Below are positions 14,228 to 27,564 of a stretch of DNA of 64,000 nt, in pieces (position 1 is the first letter of the stretch; the number at the start of each line of letters is the position of its first letter). The notes below the pieces were generated by a model, which saw nothing but the letters and a program-made list of their open reading frames with translations, was not told the origin of the DNA and did no database searches. This DNA comes from Euglena gracilis (Eukaryota; Euglenida; Euglenophyceae; Euglenales), in assembly GCA_039621445.1 (NCBI GenBank), contig CP154956.1, positions 46,295,291 to 46,359,290 of the forward strand, given 5' to 3'. The position numbers and the translations under genes were made by a program.

Positions 14228-16906
14228 GTGTGTGCGTCTGTGCGCGCGCGTGTGTGTGCGTGTGCGTGTGCGCATGTGTGCGTGCATGCGTGCATGCGTG
14301 CGTGTGTGCATGCATGGCTGAATGAATGGAATGAAGGAATGAATCGCAGGATGGGAACTCTGGAAATCCTGTCGGCTTTCATGCTGTCTTCCATTTCCGC
14401 CAGAATCGAACCACCAATGATTCTCTTGCGTTGTTTGCAACCCAACAAACGTCATCACCAGAGTGGTTTGAAAATGCCCCATATGTGCCCCCCCCCCCCC
14501 TCAACGTCGTTTTGCAGTGACACTCTCTCCAACACCCCCACCTCCTTTCCAGCACTGGCAGACCCGAGGCTTGGCTTTGCCACCATTGCACCGCCAAAGA
14601 GCCACTCAGTTCTTGCTCCCGCAGAGCCGCCAGAGCTGCTGTTGCAGGTGTGCGGTGCCAAGGAAGCCAAATGTTCTGAAGTTTACCAAAAGGTATTATT
14701 AACCCCACCCAAACCGGAGGGTCTGATGTTTTGGCATCAAAAGTCAGAGGCCTTTCGGTCTGTATTATTTGGATTTTTTTTTCAAACTCAAGAAGAGACC
14801 CCCAAATGCATTTTTTTTTTCACATAGCCTGACTGGGAGCTGGTGGTTGGAAAAATAGGGGCTGGCTGGCTGTACTCGTTCCCCTCAGGGGCAGGGTCCC
14901 CTCCGCCTGAGGAAAACCCCTGGCCATAAAGCACCACATGACGCCACATGCTGGGGAAACATGTGGGATGGATAGTTGGCGGGGGTTGCCTTCGACATTG
15001 CCAACCCATTGGCATTACAACGACTTCTAAATGGTCAAAGATGGTGGGATAATGAAATGGGGAGTTTGAGGGTTTGAAAATTTGTGTCGGAGCCGGGGGG
15101 GGGGTGTGAATTTCCGGAATGTTTCCCCTCCTCCCAAACAACATAAACCCTGGCCCCCCCCACTGCCGCTCTACGAAACACCGTATTCGGACAAAAATGG
15201 TTGGAAAAACAAAATTGAAGTGATATCAATATCATAAATGAATAAAACGTCATTTATGTGCAAATTCTAAAATTGCTGACTGGAGTCTGCTGAATTAAAT
15301 TTGGGCCAGCTCACTATAGCTGGGCTGAACCAAAAATCTTCTTCAGAAAACGCCATTTTAAAAAAAAATTAGAGGTTCAAAATGGTTTTAAAAAAACGGT
15401 CCCGAAATTGCTTTGCATTGCCCTGAACTTAATTTTACAAGGGGGAAGACCGAAGCAGATCTGTCTAAATATTTTGTCCTCCCTTTTCACAGGAAAAAAA
15501 TTGAAACATGATGTATATTTTATTGATAAAAAGAAACAGGTGGTAAGGACAAAAAATAACCGATTAGCCGAAATGCCATAATGTTTCTGTTGCTGACAGG
15601 GCGTCGCTGAAGCAAAGTGGACCTCCTCTGGGGGGGGTCAAGCCGGCCACAGCCTTTTTCCAGCCAGCAGCCCTTTTTGATCCCTGGACCCCCCCCCCCC
15701 ATCGACAAGTTTTACCAGCCGCCCGAAAGGCGGCTGGACGATAACGGATTTTTGGCTTTTTGGGGTGCAAAAACGGGGGGAAAAAATGGTTCGGATTTGG
15801 GCTGGTTGGGCAAATTTGGGGTCGAAAAATCGATTTTTTTTTGCATAATTGGCAGTTTTTTGGGGGCATTTTCAGAGTTTTGATTTTCCGATACCCTGTC
15901 TGACCCCAGTTTAGGCCCAGTTCCAGTCCTGCATGGGGGAAGGGGTCAATCAGCAGCATTTTTCCAGGCAGCCCAAATTTCCCAGCCTCTGAGCTGGACT
16001 CGGGGGGGGTCACAAAGCAACGCCCTGGTTGTTGTTCAAATGAATAGAAGCATCAATTTATGTTACAATTATCAATGAAAACAGCAATTTTGACAACAAA
16101 TTGCTTTCAGGAAAAGTGGCCAGTTGGTCCATTAATGGTTTTGAGTCCTTCCCATATGACTTTGTAGGGGGCACACGCCAAAAGCATCGGTCGACTAAAT
16201 TTCAAGGGGCAAGTTATTTGAGGGTTGTTCAACTGGATTCGGGTTTTTCTCTTTTTTTTCAGTTTTGGGGTATCATGTGGGTCCAACCCGGCAGCAGGTT
16301 GCCTGCCTCCCCCCCCCCTGGACCCCCCTGCCAGGCTTTTGCTTAAGGACCCCGGGGGGGTGGGGTATTGGCTAGAGCATTGGCTAGACACTGGAAAAAA
16401 GTGGCCTAGATAGACCACCCCTCCCCCCGGGGGTGGGGGGGTCGGGAGGTCCCCCGGACTGGAAAAAAAATTTTCCTCCGGCGCTGCGCGCCAGAGGAAA
16501 AATGAGGTTTTTAACAGGTTTTGGGCTGATTTTGTTCCAAAAATTCCCAAAAATGGCCAAAAACGGGCATTTTTGGCCATTTTTGGGGGTCCCCAAAAAA
16601 AATTTTCGGCGCTTCGCGCCGGTCACTGGAAAAAAAATTTCCACTAGCTAGCTCTGCTAGCAGACCCCCCGGGGGGGTCTGCTAGAAAACCCACTAGCCA
16701 AATTTGGACTAGCTGCAGTCCAGCCCCCCCCCCCGGGGGGGTGCTGCAATCCCTTAAGCAGAAGCCTGACCCCTGCACCTCTAAACTATGAAACAGCCAC
16801 CACTGCACCTCTTGTTTGGCCTATCAATCTGCTCTGGTTTCCGGACACACACACACATATGTACCCCAAGTGGGCTGAACATTTGTTTCTGGCGGTTCTT
16901 GTGCAG
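14228..16906. other. Intron with a hAT-like element
   Basis: It starts with a GT/GC microsatellite (14228-14315), then mixed DNA with G/C runs, and a complete hAT-like element at 16332-16768. No exon recognised. Confidence 0.5.
16332..16768. mobile_element. hAT-like non-autonomous element (CAGGCTTTTGCTTAAGG family)
   Basis: 437 bases. The left end CAGGCTTTTGCTTAAGG is complementary to the right end CCTTAAGCAGAAGCCTG. Flanking 8-mers are CCCCCTGC and ACCCCTGC (7 of 8 identical), as for an 8-bp target duplication. The interior has CTAGC-rich arms, paired C-run/G-run hairpins and two GGCGC-loop-GCGCC hairpins around a GGCCAAAAA palindromic core. It carries no transposase, so it needs one from elsewhere. 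Two relatives in the opposite orientation lie at 51795 and 52381. Confidence 0.88.
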
Positions 16907-17029
16907 GCCCCGTCCGCGGAGGCCATCACAGCGGCCTTGCTCCGGGGCGGGGTGGTGCCGGCCGACGTGGAGCCCCTCGGCGGGCGGCTGTACCGGGTGG
17001 GGCTGCGGGACGAGGCCGCCCGCCGCGAA
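16907..17029 (+). CDS. Internal exon, unrecognised domain
   Basis: The acceptor GTTCTTGTGCAG and donor GTATTA bracket exactly 41 codons in phase 0. The translation begins APSAEAITAALLRGGVVPAD and continues VEPLGGRLYRVGLRDEAARRE. The alternation of a helix, a short strand and another helix with a GGRLYRV turn suggests a small alpha/beta domain such as an RNA-binding or ferredoxin-like fold, but this is only a guess. GC is far above the flanking intron. It probably belongs to the gene ending at 18695. Confidence 0.65.
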
Positions 17030-17507
17030 GTATTACGTCGCCACCGCGGTGTGGCTGCCGCACGTCCCGGATAAGTTTCTGGCACGCATTGTTCGTGGCA
17101 TTTGCCCCCCCCCCGAGGCTCAAAACACATCTGGATTTAACGCTTTCAGCGGGTGAAATAACTTGTGTGTTTCCTGACCACTTTACTATCCAGGTTGGAG
17201 TGTGCCCCTCCCCAAGGCTGTATGGGCATCCCCACAACCCTGTGGGTAGTGGGGGGTGCTATATTGGTGGGTGGAGGTGTCCGACCCTCCCACCACGCCT
17301 TTCCGTATTCCAGATGCGCTGATCCTTAGGTCAAAGTTTTCTTTCGGCGCCTTCGGTGCCGAAGAAGTTTTCTTTGAGTGGGTGTGGTGGGAAGGGGTCG
17401 ACCCCCCCCCTCCACCAGGCCTTCCTGTACAGCCCTGCCCCCCACAGAATGACGTGGGGGGGGGACTGGGCGAACTGCCCCTGACGTCCCAACCCCTGCA
17501 TGCACGC

Positions 17508-17591
17508 AGGCCTCCCCCTTGGCACGGAGGCTGCCATCCCCCCCACCTTCCCAGAGGGCCGCCAGCTGCTGGGCACGGACATCGCCGTGGT
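17508..17591 (+). CDS. Internal exon, LPLGTEAAIPPTFPEGRQ
   Basis: The acceptor is CATGCACGCAG. A good donor GTGAGC lies at about 17590, although the frame stays open to about 17650. It encodes LPLGTEAAIPPTFPEGRQLL followed by GTDIAV. This frame looks coding; the other two give stop codons or glycine/proline junk. Family not recognised. Likely an exon of the WW-domain gene. Confidence 0.5.
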
Positions 17592-18402
17592 GAGCGAGGG
17601 GGCGGAGGAGGGACGTCCCTCCCTCTCCCACATCCCCGGCAACCGGGGCGCCACTTGCCATCAAATTTCGAGAAATTCCTCCTCCTCCTCCTCTTCTTCT
17701 CTTTATTTTTTCAAAGCCATCCCGGAGCCCACCCAAAGCCTTCCATGTGTGTAATCTATTTGCCATACATCAGACATTACACAATACTCATACATGCAGA
17801 TAAGCATATTTCATGGATACGCATATGTGTTCACAAATCAAAATGTTCCTCAGTTCCTGCTCCCTTTGAGGGTTGTGCGACCTTACCCCGGGTTTTGAGA
17901 GTGGGGGAGCCTGGGGGAGCTTAAACATGGTCTTTTTAAAAAAAATTTCTCGAACATTTTTTGGAATGTTCGATGTGGAAAACACCAATGCATCAAAAAG
18001 TGGGCAATATGCTCAAAAGTGAGGGGAAAGAGTGTTTTTTTTGTTCATTTCCGGTGCTGCGCGCTGGAATAAAGTTTTTCGCTGTTTTTGGAACCTGCCA
18101 GGGGGGGGGTGGGGGTCCGGACACCTCCTCCCAACATTGGTCCCCCCCTACCACCTTAGGAGGGTTAGGTCGTAGGGGGGTGTTCCACCCACCCCCCTCC
18201 ATGTCGGAAAGGGGGTCTGGACCCCCCTCCCCTCAAGGCCTTTCTTGGGGAAATCCATGGTTCCATTCCAGCAAAGTGCCCCAGTTGTTCCCAAAGCTGC
18301 TGACTTTGCTTCCGATCTCTACCAGTCAATGGTGGCTCTATGGGCAGAACGTTTGATGCGAGTCCATTTTCCTCCGCCCCCCCCCCCCCACGAGGCACCC
18401 TG

Positions 18403-18695
18403 GCCCCGAGTCAGACACCGGCAGTGGCAGCGATGCCGAGGGCGTTGTTGTTGTGAGCGACGCGGACAGCCAAGCCGAGGGCTGCGGACCGCGTCCCGGC
18501 GGTGGCGGCGGCAGCGGTGGTTTGGGCGGACCCCGGCGGACAGCACCGCCGCCCACGGCACTTGCAACAGAGCCCGCGTGGCTGCCCCCCAGCTGGGAGC
18601 AGCGCTGGGACGATATCCTGGGCCGGCCATACTATGTTAACCGCAGCACGAAGACGTTACGCTGGGACCTGGCTGCTGTCCTGACTGTTGGCTGA
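18403..18695 (+). CDS. WW-domain exon, probably the last exon of the gene
   Basis: An acidic, serine-rich lead (SDTGSGSDAEGVVVVSDADS) and a glycine linker precede a WW domain: LPPSWEQRWDDILGRPYYVN, then RSTKTLRWDL. Both signature tryptophans, the GRPYYVN aromatic strand and the N-terminal proline are present. The usual proline two residues after the second tryptophan is missing (RWDLA). WW domains bind proline-rich peptides and act in splicing, transcription and ubiquitin signalling. The frame stops at TGA 18693. If the protein ends here, the domain is C-terminal; alternatively an intron starts after RWDL and the terminal proline lies in a later exon. It lies 300 bases before the putative start of the acyltransferase gene. 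Confidence 0.8.
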
Positions 18696-18994
18696 GGCGG
18701 TCTGCCCGGCCACCACACATTCCCTCCGCGGCGCCCGCGGCACCGTGTGCTTGCTGCCCGCCGATCCTCGGCGTCATGGAGGGAGAGGGGCTCTGCCAAG
18801 CTTGCTGTGTCCATTGGAAGGGGTGCATTGTGCCGCCAGAGGCAGCACTAGGGTTGCGCCTCTTGCAGGGTGCGTTGACAAGGAACGGGTTGGAGTCCGC
18901 TGGTCCAAATCCAGCCCTCCTGCCTCCGACGTGGATCTGGTCCTTCCAGGCACTGCCGCCGGCCCCTCTTCCTCCCCTCCCCAGACTGCCAGCG

Positions 18995-21900
18995 ATGCAC
19001 GACCCCCTCATCACGTGCCGCTCCCCCTCCGCACCCGTGGCCAGCCGGGTGCCTGCCTGGGCGTGGGCCACTGCGGCGGTGGTGGCCGGCGTGGCTGGCC
19101 TGCTGCTGGCCGCGCAATCGCTCCCGACTCCCGGCACGGTGGATGGCGTGCCCCGGCCCCCGCGGTCCCCTGTCTTCCAGCCACCCCATCAGTCTGGCGT
19201 TAGGGATGGCACACCGCTGTCCAGCCTTCCCCCATAATTTCGAGCGGTTGTGCGCCCCCGACATCTGAGGTGAGCCCGGAGAACGCCCTGTTTGTGAGGC
19301 AGGCCCTGCCCCCGGTGGCCACGCGAGCCCCGGCCGGCCAGCCTGCCCGGCCGTGGACCCGCTCCCTCACAGCCAGGCCTGGGACTGGCCGGGGGGCCAA
19401 CAACAGGTCGGAAGCCCTCCCAGGCCTGTCCGGGACCCCCCACGCCGGGGCCACCGCTGCCGCCGTGCCGGCGGACCAGCCGCCCACCAGTCCGCCGCCG
19501 GCGGCGGACGTCGCCCGGGGCCTCGCCGGGGGCGTCGGCGCAGGGCTGGCGGCGCTGGCGGCGTTCACGGCGGCGTACTTCGGCGTGCGGCGCGGGGCGG
19601 TGGCGGGCGGGGCGGGGGCGGCGGTGGGGATGGCGGCGGCCAGCGGACCGGCGGCGGAGGTGCGCAAGCCGTCGAAGCCCCGCCTGCCGGCGCTGGACAG
19701 CATCCGCTTCTTCCTCATCCTCTACATTGTGTGCGGCCACTTCATCCAGGCCAGGGGGCGGCAGAGATATTTTTTTCCATGTTGGCCACCTGGGGGGGGG
19801 GGAGGGGGTCCAAGCCTGACCACACCAGGCAAAGTTGGGGATCGGGCTGAGTGGGTGCGCCTGGGAGGTTTTCCGGTTTCCATCCAAATTGTTCGTTTAA
19901 TTTTTTTGATTTGTTTTTTTGAATTTTGTTAATTTAATTTTTGAATTTCCCCCAGGGGTGGGTTGGTAAGTGTCAACCCTCTGGGCCTAAAAAAACATAG
20001 CCTCTGGCCAACAGGCGCGGCCCCTGCAGCCGGTGTGTGTCACCAACCCCATCATCCTCCGGCTCTTCACGCAGATCAACGTGGTGGTTGGGGCATTCTT
20101 TGTGTTGTCAGGCTACGTCGCCGGGTACACCGGCACATTGGTCGGCAAGCAGGAGGCAGACCAGGCATTTTTTTTTATGGGAAGGTTGCACCCCCTGACA
20201 GTGGGTGGGTGCGGGCCAGGGGTTTTTTTAAGTCGTGGCCCCCGGGGGGGGGGGGGGGGGGGGTGGGGGGGGGGGTCCGGCCGGGCCCCCCCCCCCCCCC
20301 CCCGGGTGGTCCCCTCCCGAAATTTTTTGAAAAGTGCTATTTTTTTAAGCACTTTTCTCATTTTTTTCAGCCATTTTTTGTGGGTCCCCCGAGAACCCCC
20401 CCCCCAGGGGGTGGGTGGGTGGGGGAACCCCCCCGGTCTCAAAAAAACCCGTGGTGTGGGTAAACAAAGGGGAGGGTGGTTTTTGGTGCTACAGCCCCCC
20501 CCCCCCCCGCTGCCAAGGGGGCCGATTTTAGGGGGAATGTGTCTTGGACGGTCGGGTGCGTCTGCTCTGGCCCCTGCAGCATCCCCCCCTTCGAGTTGTT
20601 GAAAAGAAGCCTGATGAGGACCCGCGGCTCTCCCCGACCAGCCAGTACGTCATCGGCAAGGTGATGGCTACTAGCGCTGCACCTCCTCGTGTTGTGCTCT
20701 TCTCGCCGATGTTCCTCTACGCCGACTGGTACTACAATGGCCCTGTGAAGGCGCTGAAGATTCCGCCCCCCCCCCCCCCCCCCGGGGGCCCCTCCCGAAA
20801 TTTTTTGAGGCGTGCGCACGCATATTCCCCCCCCAGCCCCTGGGGGCCCCCCGGACCCCACCCAAGGGGGGTGGGTGGTTGTTGGTGTACAGCCCCCCCC
20901 GTGGTTTAAAAAAAGGGGGAGTGGGTTTTGGGTGCTACACCCCCCCATCCCCCCCCACCCTTCGAGATGTGGTATCGCCCCGGCGCCCCCCCAGCAGTCT
21001 CCCCTGCGAGCCATTGATGGGTACGCTACCGCGGACTGGACTGGGCTACTCGTGTGATTGCTCTCTTCGCTGCCTCTCTTCGCCGATGCCGACGCCAACT
21101 GGACTACAAGGCGCCTCTACATGGCGGCCTGTCCCTCACGCTCACCCACCAATGCACTTGCTGAGCCCCTTGGGGTACTGGTTTTTTTGTGAGCAGCTGA
21201 TTTCCCTCAGATACAATTTTTTTTCTCTGCTTCTTTTTCAATTTGGCGAAGTTTGCAGTTGCTTTTGCTGCTCTCTGTGTTCCCCCCCTTTCACATTGCT
21301 ATTTTGTTTTTAATTTTTTTAATACATATATTAGAAAACATATACATATATTTGAAATGTAATATATATTATATGTATATATATTACATATTACATATTA
21401 CATATTACATACATATATTATATTACACATTACATATTACATATTGCACATTGCATACATATTACACATAATATAACCCCCCCCAAATATAACCCCCCCC
21501 AAATACAAAACCCCCCCAAATATAATCCCCCCCTGAGGACCTTGAAATCCCGCCCAAATATAACCCCCCCCCCTCCGGCGCGAAGCGCCGGAAGGAAAAA
21601 ATTTTCGACAAAATATCTCCCAAAATTGTCATTTTTGGCAGTTTTGGGAACAATTTTTACCAAAAACATGTGAAAATTGCTCCTTCGCCCGAAAAATGAA
21701 GTTTTTGGACCCCCAAGGGTGGGCGTATTTGTAATTTTGGACCAAAAAAGTGTCTACTGGAGCCCACCGGGAAGTTGATTTTTCCGACCGAATATAGCCG
21801 CCCTCACCAAATATAAAAACCCCCCTCGGGGTCTTGAAATTTCCGCCCAATTATAAAACCGGGGGGTTTTATATTTGGGGGGGTTTATTACTCATTGCAT

Positions 21901-24900
21901 ATTACATATTACATATCACAGATTATAAACATACGCGCATTATAACATATGTAATATGCAATGTACATGTATATTATATGTGTGTGCGTGCGTATTGTGT
22001 AGCGTTTTTGCTTTTTTTGGTTTTTTCATATGTCGCTTTTTCGGGGATCCCTTTCGCCCCCCTATTCTCTACAAGGGGATACTTGCGCTTCCGCAGTGTT
22101 CATTTGACAAAAAAAGCCGGATCGCAAAGCAATGGCACGCGCCCAGTCGTGGTTCCCACTGCACGCGGAAGTGTGGAACGCCCCCACATGGTTCTTGTCC
22201 GCCATGCCCAGCCACCCGCGGCCAGGGACCTTGAGGGTGTGACAGGAGAGGGCAACGGTGACACCCGATTTTGGCACACAATGCGTCGGAGCCAGAATGG
22301 ATTTTAAGGCGAGGCCGACCCCACCCGAGGCGGGGGGGGGGTGCCTGCCTTGGCAGGCACTCCCCCACTCCAAGGCACCCAGGTCCAACCTCCGGGGGGG
22401 GGGGGAGGAAGGCAGGCATGAGGGGTAAGTGCTCACAGGGGGGAGTAAGACGCTGGAATTGCACCAGAGTTGCTCACCCTGCCAGGGGGAGCAACACAAG
22501 AGCACCGTTGTAAGGGGTGGGTTCCTGGCCACTCACAACACAAACTGGGCCATAAGCGAAGTTAGTGCCGACCATAAACAGATGAGAAGCCATAGTGCAA
22601 CCAAAGGGGGGGGAGTAAGGCACATGGCCAAGGCACTTCCAGCCCTGAAAGGTGCGAGAAGCCCAGAAAAGGGCATTTTTGGGCATTTTTTTTAGCCCAC
22701 GACCAGGCCCCCCCCCCGGGTTGGCCAAATTCAGCCTGGTCGCGGCTGAGTTTTTTGTGTGGGTAGGTGTGCACAATGCACTGGGCCTGTCTGCCGAGGT
22801 ACCGCTGGCAGTGTCGGCCCAAACCCTCTGGGGCACCCCGGGAGGCTGCCTGTGTCCTTTGCGATGGTGGCCATGCCGTCCGCCATCGGGGCCATCGCCA
22901 AGCTCAGCAAGAAGGGCCTCGCCCGGCCAGGTCGGCCCTCTCCCGGCCCTCAGGATGGCTCCAAGGGTCTTTTCCAGGACTCACAACCCACACCCAGCAT
23001 GGCCCCCCTGGGGTGGATATGACCGTGATCTGGCTGCTGCACGGTGCCATCCGCCGTCCCAGCGGCCTGCTATGGTCGTGGTATGAGGGAGGTGTGGGTT
23101 CATTGCCCAGTCACGAGGTCGGAGAGTCACTTTCGGAGGCGGCCAACACATTTCCAGAATACGCTCGTGACATTTGCGACACTCCATTCCAATCCTGGGC
23201 CCCAGCCAAGCCAAGGTGGCATAAACTTTGTTTTGGGGGCCACATGGATGGGTTTCACACTCTGTGGTCAGGGTTCGATATAAGGAGGGTGTCTGGGTGG
23301 AGGAGGGGGGGTTTGTGCCCCCCTCCTGGGTCACTGGGTCAGAGGGAAGGGTTCGGACCCCCTCGGGTCCCATAAAATTTGGAATCCTCACTTTTGGTTA
23401 CCTGGAGCCTCCAGGGAGGCTCCAGGGAGGCTGGTTACCTGAGCCTCCCTGGAGCCTCCCTGGAGCCTCCTGGAGGCTCCCTAAAAAGGAGCCTCCCTGG
23501 AGGCTGGTTACCTGAGCCTCCCTGGAGCCTCCCTGGAGCCTCCTGGAGGCTCCCTAAAAAGGAGGCTCCAGGGAGGCTGGTTACCTGAGGAGCCTCCTGG
23601 AGCCTCCCTGGAGCCTCCTGGAGCCTCCGGCAGGTAACCAATTTTGTACACAGGCCATGTTCAACCCTCCATCTTTGCCTCCGTTATATATTACACACAC
23701 AAATGACGTTTGTTTGTTTGCTATTTATGCCATGCCCCGCCAATTGCAGAAAGAATTGAAAACCATTTATCTATTTGCCACAAAGACGCCATGTCCGCCT
23801 GATTTTGCTTTTACGGTTTTCCCGTACGCTGTGTCTGCCGATTTGTTGAAAACCATTTGTCCATTCGCCACAAAGACGCCATGTCCGCCTGAATTTGCTT
23901 TCACCGTTTACCCGTTTGCTATTTACGCTTTGTCCGCCAAATTTTGTCCACACAAAAGGATGTTGTTATTAGGGAGCAGGGAAGGGGGGAGGGGGGTACG
24001 GGGGGGAGGGGAAGGGGGTGGGGGGGGGGGGGGGGGGGGGGGGGGGGAGGGGGGGGAGGGGGGAGGGGGGCGGGGGGAGGGGGCCGCAGGCCCCCTCCCC
24101 CCGCCCCCCTCCCCCCTCCCCCCTCCCCCCGCCCCCCTCCCCCCCGGGCACAGCCAAACAAACACCACTTTGGATTTCACATGACCCTTTTTTTTGCACG
24201 GCAAATAATTAGGTACAATTCTGGCCGAATAAAGTCATTTTTGGCTTCAATTAAGCTCTATGTTGCCTCCCAGCCTCCCATTTCACCCATCTTGGCTTTT
24301 TTGCAAAATGGTTTTGTTTTGTTTGCTAATTTCGGCTAATTTGCATTGATTTGGGCAAATAATGGGCTAATTTGGGTCAAAATACAGACGCTGTACAAGA
24401 TACAGATGCAGGACAAGATGTCGTGGACGTAGATCCTAGACGAGATGCAGATGCTAGACAAAATGCAAACGCTGCACAAGATGCAGATGCTGGACAAGAT
24501 GTCGTGGATGCAGATGCTGGACAAGATGCAGATGTTGGACAAAATGCAGTGGACGGAGATGCTAGACAAGATTCAGATGCTCGACAAAATGCAGTGGACG
24601 GAGATACTGGACGAGATGCAGATGCTGGGCAAAATGCAGACGCTGGACAGGATGCAGCTGGACAAGATGTCGTGCACGTAGATGCTGGACAAGATGCAGA
24701 TGCTGGACGAAATGCAGACGCTGGACAAGATGCAAACGCCGGACAAGATGCAGTGGTTGCAGATGCTGGACGAGATGCAGATGCTGGACAAAATGCAGAC
24801 GCCGGACAAGATGCAGATGCAGGACAACATGTCGTGGACGCAGATGCTGGACAAGATGCAGATGCTGGACAAAATGCAGTGGACGCAGGCACTGGACGAG

Positions 24901-27533
24901 ATGCAGATGCTGGACAAAATGCAGACGCTGGACAAGATGCAGATGCAGGACAAGATGTCGTGGACGCAGATACTAGATGAGATGCAGATGCTAGACAAAA
25001 TGCAAATGTTGCACAAGATGCAGATGCTGGACAAGATGTCATGGATGCAGATGCTGGACAAGATGCAGATGCTGGACAAAATGCAGTGGACGGAGATGCT
25101 GGACAAGATGCAGATGCTGGACAAAATGCAGATGCTGGACAAGATGCAAACGCCGGACAAGATGCAGTGGTTGCAGATGCTGGACGAGATGCAGATGCTG
25201 GACAAAATGTGGACACTGGACAAGATGCAGATGCTGGACAAGATGTCGTGGACGCAGATGCTGGACAAGATGCAGATGTTGAAATTAGCCAAAAGCAAAT
25301 CTCAGAACTCCAGAACAACAAAACCAGAAATGTTCCTGCTGCAGACCAGTTCGCAGAGCTTCAATCGCAGTTCCTTGGACAACATGCAAATGCTAGACAT
25401 GATGTATTGGTTGTAGATGTTGGAAAAGATGCAGATGCTGGACAACATGCAGTGGTTGCAGATGCTGGACAAGATGCGGATGCTGGACAAGATGCATATG
25501 CTGGACAAGATGCAGTGGATGCACATATTGGACGAGATGCAGATGTTGGACAAGATGTACATGCTGGACAAGGTGCAGAGACCACACAATATGCAAATAC
25601 TGGACAAGACGTTGACATTGGACAAGATTCAGACACCGGACAAGATTGAATGCTATTCAAGATGCAGACGTTGTCCAGATGTTTCACGTCTCTTCTTCTT
25701 GTGCCTCGCCGTGCCTGCAATATCCCATGTCACATCCCCGGCGAGTAACTGCTGATTCATGCATTTCGAGTCTACAACACCACCGATTGCATCACGGCCC
25801 ACGACTTCTCCCATTGTCGGCCTGTGTACACAAAACTGGTAACCCGAGCCTGGAGCCTCCAGGGAGGCTGGTTACCTGAGCCTCCCTGGAGCCTCCCTGG
25901 AGCCTCCTGGAGGCTCCCTAAAAGGGAGCCTCCCTGGAGGCTGGTTACCTGAGCCTCCCTGGAGCCTCCCTGGAGCCTCCTGGAGGCTCCCTAAAAAGGA
26001 GGCTCCAGGGAGGCTGGTTACCTAAGCCTCCCTGGAGCCTCCCTGGAGCCTCCCTGGAGCCTCCCTGGAGCCTCCCTGGAGCCTCCCTGGAGCCTCCGGC
26101 AGGTAACCTCCAGTGCAGGATTCCATTTTTGCGGTAGACCCGACCCCCTCCACCTGCCAGGGGGTCCGGACCAACCCCCGGGAGGGGGTGGTACCTGGGA
26201 CCCCCCCCAAGGTCAAAATTTTCCGTTTGGTCCTTTGCGCCGATTTTTTCCTGCATTTTTGACGATATTTTGCCCAAAAGTGCCCAAAATGGCATTTTTG
26301 GCCATTTGGGGCGCTTTGGGATTGGGGATCAAAGTTATTTGCCCCACCGCTTTGCACCCGGCCGAAAATCAGTCACCCAGACCGCGCTACTGTTTGGGGG
26401 GATGCCCCTCTATCCCCCCTCCTGGACCAGAGGGGGGGGTCCGACCCACCCCTACCTTCGCTTGTGTCGAACCCTGTCTGCGGTCCTTTGTTTCCTGAGT
26501 CTCAGAAATGTTCACCCCCAAGGACTCAAGGACTGGTTCGTTTTTGTTGCTCCCGGTGTGCAGGGCTGGGCACTGCAAAGGAGTGGCCGACCTGCCTCCA
26601 GGCTGGGGCACTGCTCAGTGTGATCCTCCTCCTCCCCCGCCTCGCCTACTCTTACGACCTCGGCGTGTGGAGTGCAGGCTTCTGTCGGGGGTGAAAGCAC
26701 TTTCCTCGTTGAAACAGGTATCAACCTTGCTATGACCTTTTTTAACGCCTGACCATTCAACCCAACTTGCATTCGGGATGAAAATCAGTCAACGGCCTGC
26801 AGATGCCTTAACCAAAGGCTGTCTGTGTGAGGAGCTGCGCCAGGTACAACATTGCAACCACCGATGATGCTGAACATAACCCCTTCCCCAATATTACCCC
26901 CCCCCAGCTTCATATTTGGGCGAAAATTTCAAGACCCTGAGGGGGGTATTTGGGAGGTTATATTTGGGCAGGAATATTAGACTTCCATAACCAAAAGTGT
27001 GTGTACATTTTTTTGCCCGAACTTCACCATCTTTTAAGCAAAATTCCAGTGGATGACCATTTTTCGGACAAAAAGTGTCGATCATGACCTCCAATTTCGT
27101 GAAATGATCCAAAAGCACCTTCCCCTGTCTAATGGTGTGCGCTTGAAAGGTGCGTGGCGGAGATGCGTCGATGTGCACGTCCGCGGAATTCCATTTCAAT
27201 GGAAGGAAAATAGACCTGGGGGAAACCCACACATGCGCCTATCGAACCACCCACCAACACACACCCACCCACCCACCCACCCACCCACCCACACACACAC
27301 CAGCCGGCCGTAGGCTCCATGCCCAAATGTATACAGCTTCTTGTCCCAGGCAGAGCCCTGCCGTGGTCGTTCAACACAGGAAAGACTGCAAGCCTCTCAA
27401 AAAGACGCAATGTTGTAAAAAAAGGAAAAATTCAAATAGGGAATGCCTGTCGCAAAATAAAATTAACACACACCATTGAAATGCACACACAGAATGTAAA
27501 ATAAAAGAATATGAGGTAAAAATGCAAACAATA

Positions 27534-27564
<31 letters not shown>

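Larger units (their letters stand above)
23396..26108. mobile_element. Composite inverted-end element with GGAGCCTCC blocks
   Basis: Two blocks of about 240-270 bases (23396-23638 and 25839-26108) each begin GGTTACC/GGTAACC and end CAGGTAACC. Both are filled with direct and inverted GGAGCCTCCCT words and contain GGCTCCCTAAAAAGGAGCC hairpins. The interior between them has its own inverted ends (GGTAACCAATTTTGTACACA at 23633 and the complement of a close match at 25819-25844). The interior holds a 107-base tandem pair, a G/C hairpin and a 1.27 kb minisatellite. No transposase is seen. It lies in a 3.7 kb acyltransferase intron. Target duplication not resolved. Confidence 0.8.

Noticed and set aside
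24372-25649. Acidic DADAGQ repeat protein of about 200-400 residues
   Set aside because: All forward frames are open because the unit lacks stops, and it lies inside a mobile-looking element with no splice or start signals.
23396-26108. LTR retrotransposon, because similar blocks lie at both ends
   Set aside because: The blocks are word arrays bounded by inverted GGTTACC ends, the interior has inverted ends, and no gag, protease or reverse transcriptase is present.
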